DNA of 5,083 bases from Caulobacter sp. GTDB taxonomy: Bacteria > Pseudomonadota > Alphaproteobacteria > Caulobacterales > Caulobacteraceae. The stretch lies in contig JACMOF010000560.1 in assembly GCA_014378155.1 (NCBI GenBank), positions 1 to 5,083 on the forward strand, given 5' to 3'. A model generated the notes under the pieces. It had not been told where the DNA came from and made no database searches. It worked only from the letters and a program-made list of their open reading frames with translations. The position numbers and the translations under genes are program-made. This document shows, piece after piece, positions 1-5,083 of this stretch (position 1 is the stretch's first letter; every line of letters begins with the position of its first letter).

Positions 1-113
1 GCGTGCCGAAACAGCCGCGCGGCGTCGAAGGACGCCGGCATCGGTGCGGGCGGCGCCAGGCGCTCCAGGGCGTCGGCGATGCGGGCGAGAAGGGCTGTGG
101 CGGGGTCATTCAT
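1..113 (-). CDS. DUF815-like ATP-binding protein, N-terminal fragment (partial)
   Basis: The first 37 codons of a gene that continues past the left edge. It begins ATG-AAT-GAC on the minus strand, six bases after a perfect AGGAGG ribosome site (120-125, minus), which fixes the start well. The visible protein opens MNDPATALLARIADALERL and continues through a Pro/Ala-rich linker to FDAARLFRH. An amphipathic helix of the type ARIADALERL followed by a proline-rich spacer is what I recall at the N-terminus of alphaproteobacterial DUF815 proteins, which are AAA-type ATPases of poorly defined function found beside yajC-secDF loci. The Walker A and B motifs would lie outside the window, so the ATPase call rests on this short N-terminus and on the divergent position next to yajC. 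That a gene is present is much surer than which family it belongs to. Confidence 0.68.
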   Translation of the reverse strand, partial: MNDPATALLARIADALERLAPPAPMPASFDAARLFRH

Positions 114-136
114 GGCCTGCCTCCTAGACCCCCGAA

Positions 137-154
137 GGCCCCTATAAAAGGGCC
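137..154. repeat. Inverted repeat GGCCC-N8-GGGCC with AT-rich loop
   Basis: Five bases on each side pair exactly (137-141 with 150-154) around an eight-base loop that is one of the few AT-rich spots in the spacer. It lies 24 bases upstream of the minus-strand start codon, so it would fall in the leader or core promoter of the DUF815-like gene. It could be an operator, an RNA hairpin or chance. On the minus strand the loop reads TTTTATAG, which resembles a -10 element, but there is no matching -35 at proper spacing. Confidence 0.35.
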
Positions 155-184
155 GTCGCCGAAACGTGAGCCGTCATTGCAAAA

Positions 185-249
185 GAGGAGGTGAACGCAT
201 AGCTTCCGCCGACTTGGTCGACCCCCTGTTTGAGCGGGACGCCAGCTAG
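185..249 (+). other. Orphan Shine-Dalgarno and short open frame upstream of yajC
   Basis: GAGGAGGTGA at 185-194 matches the anti-Shine-Dalgarno end of 16S rRNA over at least eight bases (GGAGGTGA), much better than the sites of yajC, secD or secF. No ATG, GTG or TTG lies at normal spacing after it. The codon at the ideal distance is ATA (199-201). It opens a 16-codon frame ending IASADLVDPLFERDAS at the TAG at 247-249, 17 bases before the yajC ATG. The same frame extends back without a stop to a GTG at 166 (27 codons), but then the strong site would lie inside the gene. A leader peptide is possible. Equally the site could be a decayed start or a chance purine run. Translation is not shown. 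Confidence 0.25.
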
Positions 250-266
250 ACTTTCGTGGAGCCGAT

Positions 267-572
267 ATGAACGACCCGAGCCAACTGATCCAAATGATTG
301 GCATGCCCGTCATGCTGTTTGGGCTGTTCTACATCCTGATCCTCCGCCCCCAGCAGCAGCGCGCCAAGCAACACGCCGCCGCCATCGCCGCCGTGAAGCG
401 TGGCGACAATGTCGTGCTGTCGAGCGGCATGCTGGGCAAGATCGTCCGGGTCGAAGACACCGAGGTCGGCGTCGAGATCGCGCAGGGCGTCACCGTCAAG
501 GTCGTCAAGAGCATGATCACCGATATCCGCGCCAAGGGCGAACCGGCCCCGGCCAACGACCCCAAGAGCTGA
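267..572 (+). CDS. yajC: Preprotein translocase subunit YajC
   Basis: YajC is a small single-span inner-membrane protein that joins SecD and SecF in the accessory complex of the SecYEG translocon. The 101-residue length is normal for the family. Residues 8-26 (QMIGMPVMLFGLFYILILR region) form the membrane helix. The conserved junction RPQQQRAKQH follows at 27-36, then a small cytoplasmic domain with the segment GDNVVLSSGMLGKIVRVED (46-64) and a basic beta stretch VTVKVVKSMITDI (75-87). These fit the usual RPQQKR and GD-V-T-GG-GKV pattern, with SSG in place of the more common TxGG. The ATG is chosen because GGAG lies five bases upstream and because it places the membrane helix near the N-terminus as expected. 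It is the first gene of the yajC-secD-secF cluster and is probably cotranscribed with it. Confidence 0.95.
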   Translation: MNDPSQLIQMIGMPVMLFGLFYILILRPQQQRAKQHAAAIAAVKRGDNVVLSSGMLGKIVRVEDTEVGVEIAQGVTVKVVKSMITDIRAKGEPAPANDPKS

Positions 573-605
573 TACCCCTCCGCGCTGAACACGGGGCGCC
601 GCCCA

Positions 606-629
606 CCACGAGACGCCTTTGGGCGTCGT
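606..629 (+). promoter_or_regulatory. GC-rich hairpin in the yajC-secD gap
   Basis: GACGCC (612-617) pairs exactly with GGCGTC (622-627) around a TTTG loop, and AC 608-609 can add two pairs with GT 628-629 across a bulge. It lies in the 73-base gap between the yajC stop and the secD ATG, ending 18 bases before that ATG. No T-run follows, so it is not an intrinsic terminator. The secD ribosome site is weak (GAG at 633-635, ten bases from the start). The structure may therefore influence secD translation or mRNA processing, but this is an inference from the fold alone. Confidence 0.4.
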
Positions 630-645
630 CCAGAGCCTGTAATCC

Positions 646-2247
646 ATGCTGACCCTCTCCCGCTGGAAAGTCACCGCCGTCATCCTGTCGGTGATTTTCG
701 GCATCGTCTTTTCCTTGCCCAACATGCTGCCGCAGAGGACGCTCGACGCGCTTCCGGGCTGGGTTCCGCATCAGAAGTTGAACCTCGGCCTCGACCTGCA
801 GGGCGGGTCCTACCTGCTCTATGAGGTCGACACCGACGCTTTGCGCGCCGAACGCCTGACCAACATGGTCGAGGATGTGCGGACCGCCTTGCGCAACGAG
901 CAGATCGCTTTCAGCGAGTTGGGCGAGTCGGGCGGGATCGTTCGAGTTCGCATCGCCGACCCGGCCAAGGCGGACGAGGCCGTCAGCCTGCTGCGCAAGC
1001 ATGTTGGCGGGCCCCTTCAAGGCGCGATCGGCGGCCGCGACACGACGATCAGCGACAAGGGCGACGGGCGACTGGAGCTCAGCTTCGTGGCCGAGGCCGC
1101 CAGGGCCGACGCCGCCAAGGCGGTGGAGCAGTCGATCGAGACGATTCGTCGCCGGATCGACTCCCTGGGCACCAAGGAACCGACCATCACCCGCCAGGGG
1201 ACGGATCGGATCTCGATCCAGGCGGCGGGCGAAAGCGACCCTGATCGTCTGCGGGCGGTGATCGGTCAGACGGCCAAGCTGACCTTCCAGATGGTGGACG
1301 ACTCGGTGACGCCGGAGGAGATCGCCTCGGGCCGCGTTCCGCCGGGCGTGGTGGTCCTGCCAGGCGCCGAGCCAGGCATGCCGCCGTTGGCCCTGGCCAA
1401 GCGGGCCCTGGTGACGGGCGAGGACCTTGTCGACGCCAGCCAGCAATTCGACGGTCAGAGCGGCGAGGCCGTGGTCGCCTTCCGCTTCGGCGGTCCGGGC
1501 GCCCGGAAGTTTGGCGACGCCACGGCGCGCAACATCGGTAAGCGCTTCGCCATCGTGCTGGACAACAAGTATATCTCGGCGCCGACCATCCAGAGCGCCA
1601 TCACCGGCGGATCTGGCCAGATCACCGGCAGCTTCACGGCGGAAAGCGCCAATAACCTGGCTCTGCTGCTGCGGTCCGGCGCCCTGCCGGCCAAGCTGAA
1701 CCTTGAGGAACAGCGCACCGTGGGGGCCGAGCTTGGCGCCGACGCCGTGCGGGCCGGCGCCATCTCGCTGGCCGTCGGCGCGGCGGCGATGTTCGTGTTC
1801 ATCATTCTGGCCTATGGGCTGTTCGGGGTGTTCGCCGCCATCGCCTTGGTGGTCAACGTTCTGCTGATCATCGGCATCATGTCGATGACCCAGGCCACCC
1901 TGACCTTCCCCGGCATCGCCGGCCTGATCCTGACCCTGGCCGTCGCGGTCGACGCCAACGTGCTGATCTATGAGCGGATGCGCGATGAGGCGGCGGCGGG
2001 ACGATCTCCCATGTCGGCGGCCGATACCGGATTCCGCCGGGCCATGGTCTCGATCATGGACGCCAACATCACCAGCCTGATCTCGGCCGGGATCATGTTC
2101 GGCTTCGGGTCCGGGCCCATCAAGGGCTTTGCCTGGACGCTGTCGATCGGCGTGTTCACCTCGGTGTTCACCGCCATCATCATTACTCAAGTGCTCATCG
2201 GTTGGTGGTTCAAGGTCACCAAGCCGAAGAAGCTGCCGATCGCGTAG
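646..2247 (+). CDS. secD: Protein translocase subunit SecD
   Basis: SecD, with SecF, uses the proton motive force to complete and release proteins crossing SecYEG. It is an inner-membrane protein of the RND superfamily with a large periplasmic domain. The 533 residues, shorter than the 615 of E. coli, are usual for alphaproteobacteria. Membrane helix 1 lies at about 9-27. The D1 motif LNLGLDLQGG is at 45-54. The periplasmic P1 region runs from about 55 to 360 and includes SIETIRRRIDSLGTKEPTI (163-181) and the sequence leading to LLLRSGALPAKL (340-351). Five more helices follow at about 367-389, 391-413, 420-440, 470-489 and 497-520. Asp436 in LAVAVDANVLIYERMRDE corresponds to E. coli Asp519, the essential proton-relay residue, and is intact. 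The start codon has only a weak ribosome site but places helix 1 correctly. Confidence 0.97.
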   Translation: MLTLSRWKVTAVILSVIFGIVFSLPNMLPQRTLDALPGWVPHQKLNLGLDLQGGSYLLYEVDTDALRAERLTNMVEDVRTALRNEQIAFSELGESGGIVRVRIADPAKADEAVSLLRKHVGGPLQGAIGGRDTTISDKGDGRLELSFVAEAARADAAKAVEQSIETIRRRIDSLGTKEPTITRQGTDRISIQAAGESDPDRLRAVIGQTAKLTFQMVDDSVTPEEIASGRVPPGVVVLPGAEPGMPPLALAKRALVTGEDLVDASQQFDGQSGEAVVAFRFGGPGARKFGDATARNIGKRFAIVLDNKYISAPTIQSAITGGSGQITGSFTAESANNLALLLRSGALPAKLNLEEQRTVGAELGADAVRAGAISLAVGAAAMFVFIILAYGLFGVFAAIALVVNVLLIIGIMSMTQATLTFPGIAGLILTLAVAVDANVLIYERMRDEAAAGRSPMSAADTGFRRAMVSIMDANITSLISAGIMFGFGSGPIKGFAWTLSIGVFTSVFTAIIITQVLIGWWFKVTKPKKLPIA

Positions 2248-2256
2248 GTCCACATC

Positions 2257-3207
2257 ATGGCTTGGCCCCTCATCCGTCTGATTCCCCGCCAGACCCACTT
2301 CCGGTTCGTGAAGTGGGCTCCGGTCGCTGCGGCGATCTCCCTCCTGCTGATCGCCGGTTCCGGCGTGTCGTTCTTCACCCAGGGCCTGAACCTGGGCATC
2401 GACTTCAAGGGCGGCGTCGCCATGGAAGCGCGCATGCCCACGCCCATCTCGGGCGACGCACTGCGCAAGGTCGCCCGGGCGACCGGCGCGCACGACGTGC
2501 AGGTCCAGGACAACTTCGGCTCGCCCAACGCGGCGATGATTCGCTTCTTGCCCACCGAGGGCGGCAACGCCATGGCCGAGGCTAGCCGGGTCCAGAAGGC
2601 GATCATCGCGAAGTTTCCGGGCATGACCATGCCCGCCCCCAGCGTCATCGGCGCCAAGGTCTCGGGCGAGCTGCTTTTGGGTGGCTTCAAGGCCTTGGGC
2701 ATCGCCCTGTTGCTGATGCTCGGCTACATCTGGTTCCGCTTCCAGCTGCAGTTCGGCCTTGGGGCCGTGGTCGCCGTGTTCCACGACATCCTTCTGACCC
2801 TGGGCCTGCTGTCGGTGCTCCAGATAGAGTTCTCGATGACCTCGATCGCCGCCCTGCTGACGGTCATCGGCTATTCCATGAACGAGAAGGTCATCACCTT
2901 CGACCGGCTCAAGGAAAACCTGCGCAAGTACAAGACCACGCCGTTGCGCGACATCATCGACCTGTCGGAGAACGAACGTCTGTCGCGGACGATCATCACC
3001 GGATCCACGGCGCTTCTTGCGCTGGGCGGCACGATGGTGTTCGGCGGCCCGGTGCTGTTCCCCCTGGTCTTCACCATGACCTTCGGCATCATCATCGGCA
3101 CCTATTCGTCGGTCTATATCGCCCTGCCGCTGATCCTGGTCTGGGGCGTGAAGCGCGGCGACGAGGAAGCCACGCCGATCAAGCTCGGCGCCGGCACGCG
3201 TCCCTGA
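2257..3207 (+). CDS. secF: Protein translocase subunit SecF
   Basis: Partner of SecD in the proton-driven pulling complex of the Sec pathway, in the inner membrane. It has 316 residues, the usual length. Helix 1 is at about 20-40, followed by NLGIDFKGG (45-53). The periplasmic P4 domain spans about 54-138, and five helices lie in 143-298. Conserved pieces are FHDILLTLG (175-183), VIGYSMN (203-209), FDRLKENLRK (215-224) and FGGPVLF (262-268). The residue matching E. coli Asp213, part of the proton relay with SecD Asp519, is Glu210 here and is followed by Lys211 (codons GAG AAG at 2884-2889). The matching arginine, E. coli Arg247, is kept as Arg244 in RLSRT. The gene starts nine bases after the secD stop, and its AGGT ribosome site overlaps that stop, which suggests coupled translation. 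Confidence 0.97.
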   Translation: MAWPLIRLIPRQTHFRFVKWAPVAAAISLLLIAGSGVSFFTQGLNLGIDFKGGVAMEARMPTPISGDALRKVARATGAHDVQVQDNFGSPNAAMIRFLPTEGGNAMAEASRVQKAIIAKFPGMTMPAPSVIGAKVSGELLLGGFKALGIALLLMLGYIWFRFQLQFGLGAVVAVFHDILLTLGLLSVLQIEFSMTSIAALLTVIGYSMNEKVITFDRLKENLRKYKTTPLRDIIDLSENERLSRTIITGSTALLALGGTMVFGGPVLFPLVFTMTFGIIIGTYSSVYIALPLILVWGVKRGDEEATPIKLGAGTRP

Positions 3208-3563
3208 TGTTGCGGCAGCCGCCATCGGTCGACGCCTGGGGCGGCGGCGGCTTCCGCGTCTCCGGCGATTGGCGTCCAGGCTCGTTGCTGATCATCGACG
3301 ATCAGCCCAAGCCCTGGACCGCCACCAGCCTGGCGGCCTTGACGCCCGACGACTTCGCCGAGGTGTTCGCGGCGGGCGGGGCGGTCGAGTTCGTGCTGCT
3401 GGGCTGCGGGCTGGTCAACGCCTTGCCGCCGCGCTCGCTGCGCGACGCCTTGAAGGCTGCAGGCCTGGGTCTGGAATTCATGAGCACCGAGGGCGCGGCC
3501 CGCACCTACAACGTCCTGGCCAGCGAAGGCCGTCGGCTGGCGGCGGCGCTGATCGCGGTCTAG
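3207..3563 (+). CDS. Mth938-like domain protein (DUF498, NDUFAF3 homologue)
   Basis: A small soluble protein of 118 residues, the whole length of one Mth938-like (DUF498, PF04430) domain. Recognisable pieces are WGGGGFRVSG (11-20), GSLLIID (25-31), the core EFVLLGCGLVNALPPRSLRDAL (61-82) and the signature FMSTEGAARTYNVLASEGRR (91-110), where most relatives read MdTgaAcRTYNvL-EgR. The mitochondrial member NDUFAF3 helps assemble respiratory complex I. The biochemical activity of the bacterial proteins is not established. The ATG overlaps the secF stop by one base (TGATG), so the gene is almost certainly translated by coupling with secF and belongs to the same operon. This secDF-DUF498 linkage is known in alphaproteobacteria and supports a role near membrane protein insertion. 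Family assignment is firm; function is inferred. Confidence 0.92.
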   Translation: MLRQPPSVDAWGGGGFRVSGDWRPGSLLIIDDQPKPWTATSLAALTPDDFAEVFAAGGAVEFVLLGCGLVNALPPRSLRDALKAAGLGLEFMSTEGAARTYNVLASEGRRLAAALIAV

Positions 3564-3573
3564 GCAGCGCCTA

Positions 3574-3601
3574 TTGCCGACACGGCGAACAGGCCTATAC
3601 C
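3574..3601 (+). promoter_or_regulatory. Candidate housekeeping promoter for the PuuD-like gene
   Basis: TTGCCG (3574-3579) and TATACC (3596-3601) are separated by 16 bases, a good fit to a sigma-70 type promoter and to the Caulobacter-like pattern TTGaCgS / TANAWC. Transcription would begin near 3608, leaving a leader of roughly 28 bases that contains the AGGGGG ribosome site (3624-3629). It sits right after the stop of the DUF498 gene, with no terminator between, so read-through from the sec operon remains possible too. Confidence 0.5.
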
Positions 3602-3635
3602 TGAGGTTCAGGGCTGGAACTTCAGGGGGCTGAAA

Positions 3636-4250
3636 ATGGCCGGACTTCTTTCGAACTTTCGCAACACCATCATCCTCAGCGTCATCCTCGCGCTGGTCAT
3701 GGCGTTTGGCTTTGGGCACAGCCCGCACGGCTTCGACGACGCCTATTTCAGCGCCGTCTTCCGGGTGATGCACGTGTTCTTCGGTATCCTGTGGATCGGG
3801 CTGCTCTACTATTTCAACTTCGTGCAGATCCGCGTGATGCCGCAGATTCCGGCAGAGCTGAAACCGGCGATCAGCAAGTATATCGCGCCCGAGGCGCTGT
3901 TCTGGTTCCGCTGGGCCGCCCTGGCCACCTGGGTGATGGGCGTGATCCTGGCCTATAGCCGCGGCTATCTAGGCGAGGCCGCGACGCTGGGCCTGTGGGG
4001 CGGCTACACGCCGGGCTCGGACATGGGCTTCGTCTTCATCGGCGTGGGCATGTGGCTAGCGACGATCATGTTCCTCAACGTCTGGGGCGTGATCTGGCCC
4101 AACCAGAAGCGCGCCCTGGGCATTGTCGTGGTCGATGACGCCGCAAAGGCCAAGGCCGCCAGGATGGCCATGCTGTTCTCGAGAATCAACACCCTGCTCA
4201 GCATCCCGATGCTGGTCTGCATGACCATGTACCAGACGCTGTTCGGCTGA
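3636..4250 (+). CDS. Membrane protein of the PuuD N-terminal family (DUF989), no cytochrome domain
   Basis: An integral membrane protein of 204 residues with about five helices (11-27, 42-64, 90-107, 130-154, 184-202). Family-like pieces are RVMHVFFGILWIGLLYYFN (43-61) with a single in-membrane histidine, His46; NVWGVIWPNQKRALG (148-162); and RINTLLSIPML (183-193). These resemble the membrane half of urate hydroxylase PuuD (PF06181, once called urate oxidase N-terminal). Full PuuD proteins are about twice as long and end in a cytochrome c domain needed to pass electrons from urate. That domain, with its CxxCH motif, is absent here, and no purine-degradation genes adjoin. Urate oxidation is therefore doubtful and the true role is unknown. 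The ATG follows AGGGGG by six bases. The gene has its own candidate promoter and a terminator, so it can be a single transcription unit. Confidence 0.85.
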   Translation: MAGLLSNFRNTIILSVILALVMAFGFGHSPHGFDDAYFSAVFRVMHVFFGILWIGLLYYFNFVQIRVMPQIPAELKPAISKYIAPEALFWFRWAALATWVMGVILAYSRGYLGEAATLGLWGGYTPGSDMGFVFIGVGMWLATIMFLNVWGVIWPNQKRALGIVVVDDAAKAKAARMAMLFSRINTLLSIPMLVCMTMYQTLFG

Positions 4251-4271
4251 TCGGTTCGCCGCACCGCTTGG

Positions 4272-4306
4272 AGAGGGCCCGCCAGATCGGCGGGCCTTTT
4301 GCTTTT
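4272..4306 (+). terminator. Rho-independent terminator after the PuuD-like gene
   Basis: GGCCCGCC (4276-4283) pairs exactly with GGCGGGCC (4289-4296) around the loop AGATC, followed by TTTTGCTTTT. The eight-base GC stem and the interrupted T-run make a strong intrinsic terminator 22 bases after the upstream stop codon. It is the first clear terminator after yajC, so it may end both the PuuD-like transcript and any read-through from the sec operon. Confidence 0.92.
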
Positions 4307-4333
4307 GGGCAATGCGGCGCATAAGCCGCGCCC
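4299..4333 (+). promoter_or_regulatory. Candidate promoter giving a leaderless mRNA
   Basis: A -10-like CATAAG (4320-4325), preceded 15 bases earlier by TTGCTT (4299-4304), would start transcription at about 4332-4334, on or beside the ATG of the next gene. No Shine-Dalgarno exists before that ATG, which fits leaderless initiation. The -35 would lie inside the T-run of the upstream terminator. The -10 sits in the loop of a small inverted repeat, GCGGC (4314-4318) with GCCGC (4325-4329). The motif match is only moderate. Confidence 0.35.
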
Positions 4334-5062
4334 ATGACGATTTCCGAAACCGGTCCCGACACCGATCTCGACGACTTGGTGCGCCGCGTCGATCCCGACC
4401 GCTGGCTGGCCAGCCGATTCGTCGCGGACTCGAAGGCCCGCGCCGACGTTGTGGCGCTGTACGCCTTCAATTACGAACTGGCCCGTGTCGCCGGCGGGGT
4501 CACCAACGCCTTAATGGGCGAGATTCGGCTGACCTGGTGGCGCGAGGCCATGGACGAGGTCGCAGCCGGCCAGGCCCCTCGCAAACATCCCACGGTCGAA
4601 GCCGTGGTCGCTGCTGGCTATCCGTTGACGGCCCTGGCGGAGATGGCGCAAGCCCGGTTGACCGATCTGGACGCCGCGCCCTTCGAGGACGAGGGCCAAA
4701 CCCTGGCCTATGTGGACGCCACGGCCGGCGCGGTCATGATGCTCAGCGCCTGGCGGCTGGATCCCAAGAGCGACCTTCACGCGGTCAAGAGCGCGGCCCG
4801 GGCCTACGGCTTGGCGGGGCTATGGCGGCTGAAGCAGGTGGGCGCTGGCAGACTGCCTTCGGACTGGACCCAGTCCGAGGTCCGCGGCCGGATCGCCGAA
4901 GCGCTGGCCAAGGCGCGCGGCGAGTTGAAGGCCCTGCCAGTGGCGGCGTTCCCGGCCGCCGCGCTGGCCGCGCGGGCGCAGGCCCAGCCCGGCGGCCGGA
5001 CGTTGGGCGTCCTGGAAACCCAGGCCCGTCTCACCTGGGCGGTGGCGACGGGCCGGGTCTGA
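4334..5062 (+). CDS. Squalene/phytoene synthase-fold protein lacking catalytic aspartates (NDUFAF6-like)
   Basis: A 242-residue, probably soluble or membrane-associated helical protein of the squalene/phytoene synthase family (PF00494). Matching segments are DRWLASRFV (22-30), ALYAFNYELARV (41-52), GEIRLTWWREAMDE (62-75), YVDATAGAVMMLSAW (126-140) and AYGLAGLWRLKQVGAGRLPSDW (157-178). True synthases bind prenyl diphosphate through two DxxxD motifs. Here the first is replaced by NYELARVAGGV and the second by RLKQVGAG, so prenyl condensation is unlikely. The pattern fits the NDUFAF6 branch, whose mitochondrial member supports complex I assembly. The start is secure because an in-frame TAA lies at 4322-4324 and no other start codon lies between. 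No ribosome site is seen. The gene follows a strong terminator and so needs its own promoter. Annotation simply as phytoene synthase would mislead. Confidence 0.85.
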   Translation: MTISETGPDTDLDDLVRRVDPDRWLASRFVADSKARADVVALYAFNYELARVAGGVTNALMGEIRLTWWREAMDEVAAGQAPRKHPTVEAVVAAGYPLTALAEMAQARLTDLDAAPFEDEGQTLAYVDATAGAVMMLSAWRLDPKSDLHAVKSAARAYGLAGLWRLKQVGAGRLPSDWTQSEVRGRIAEALAKARGELKALPVAAFPAAALAARAQAQPGGRTLGVLETQARLTWAVATGRV

Positions 5063-5083
5063 TCGCGGGCGCGGGCTAGAGCA
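5063..5083. other. Short non-coding right end
   Basis: Twenty-one bases after the last stop codon. They are too short to judge. GCTAGAGC near the end resembles a Caulobacter-type -10 element, but no -35 is visible upstream at the right distance. Confidence 0.4.

Larger units (their letters stand above)
114..266. other. Divergent intergenic region, DUF815-like gene / yajC
   Basis: This 153-base spacer separates two divergently transcribed genes and must hold promoters for both. I could not find a convincing -35/-10 pair on either strand. It contains a GGCCC-N8-GGGCC inverted repeat at 137-154, with an AT-rich loop (CTATAAAA on the plus strand), and a strong Shine-Dalgarno-like sequence at 185-194. 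The yajC ribosome site, GGAG at 258-261, lies five bases before the yajC ATG. Confidence 0.7.

Noticed and set aside
3..194. Plus-strand open frame rich in Arg, Gly and Pro at the left end
   Set aside because: It runs antisense to the well-supported DUF815-like start, has no recognisable protein features, and has no visible upstream context.
230..252. Promoter-like TTGAGC and GCTAGACT upstream of yajC
   Set aside because: The gap between the elements is too short (11 bases between hexamers), and transcription would start around the yajC ribosome site, so it cannot be a normal promoter for a gene using that site.
612..627. Hairpin after yajC as an intrinsic terminator
   Set aside because: No T-run follows the stem, and secD, expected to be cotranscribed, starts just downstream.
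517..3225. A roughly 900-codon open frame on the minus strand opposite secD and secF
   Set aside because: Its composition (His, Asp, Arg, Gln, Gly-rich, no domain pattern) is typical of the antisense shadow of GC-rich genes, and the plus strand here encodes clear SecD and SecF.
3636..4250. Annotation of the membrane protein as antitermination protein NusG
   Set aside because: Relatives sometimes carry this label, but the protein is a multi-helix membrane protein with no NusG N-terminal or KOW features.
5075..5082. GCTAGAGC as a Caulobacter-type -10 element for a gene beyond the right edge
   Set aside because: Seven of eight bases match the pattern, but no TTG-type -35 lies at suitable distance upstream and the downstream gene is not in the window.
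1..5083. Mobile elements, CRISPR arrays, tRNA or rRNA genes
   Set aside because: No transposase-like protein, terminal repeats, regular direct repeats or cloverleaf-forming segments were seen on either strand.

Overview
This GC-rich window looks like alphaproteobacterial chromosome, most likely Caulobacterales (Caulobacter/Phenylobacterium-like). The reasons are a codon third position strongly biased to G/C, separate rather than fused secD and secF, the linked order yajC-secD-secF-Mth938 (DUF498), and a divergent gene whose N-terminus resembles the DUF815 ATP-binding proteins. The genus is inferred from memory of such loci and was not searched.

Layout: (1) Bases 1-113, minus strand: the first 37 codons of a DUF815-like ATPase, running off the left edge. 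(2) Bases 114-266: divergent intergenic region with an inverted repeat and an orphan, near-perfect Shine-Dalgarno sequence, but no convincing promoter. (3) Bases 267-3563, plus strand: a tight gene cluster yajC, secD, secF and an Mth938/NDUFAF3-like gene. The last two overlap by one base (TGATG). A GC hairpin sits in the 73-base yajC-secD gap. (4) Bases 3564-4304: a five-helix membrane protein of the PuuD N-terminal (DUF989) family, with a plausible promoter of its own and a strong Rho-independent terminator. (5) Bases 4334-5062: a squalene/phytoene synthase-fold protein with both catalytic aspartate motifs missing, resembling the NDUFAF6 branch. It appears to start from a leaderless or nearly leaderless mRNA. 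(6) The last 21 bases hold no gene.

How the genes fit together: YajC, SecD and SecF form the accessory complex of the SecYEG translocon that uses the proton gradient to pull and release secreted or membrane proteins. Two other genes are homologues of mitochondrial complex I assembly factors, NDUFAF3 (Mth938/DUF498) and NDUFAF6 (degenerate phytoene synthase fold). The locus therefore links membrane protein insertion with a possible respiratory-complex assembly role. The PuuD-like membrane protein between them has its own transcription signals and may be a later insertion.

The most notable points are the Asp-to-Glu change plus neighbouring Lys at the proton-relay position of SecF, the two complex I assembly homologues about 0.8 kb apart, the PuuD-like protein without its cytochrome c domain, and the orphan Shine-Dalgarno preceding a short open frame that starts with ATA upstream of yajC. 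I see no CRISPR array, mobile element, tRNA or rRNA, and no clearly new multi-gene system.
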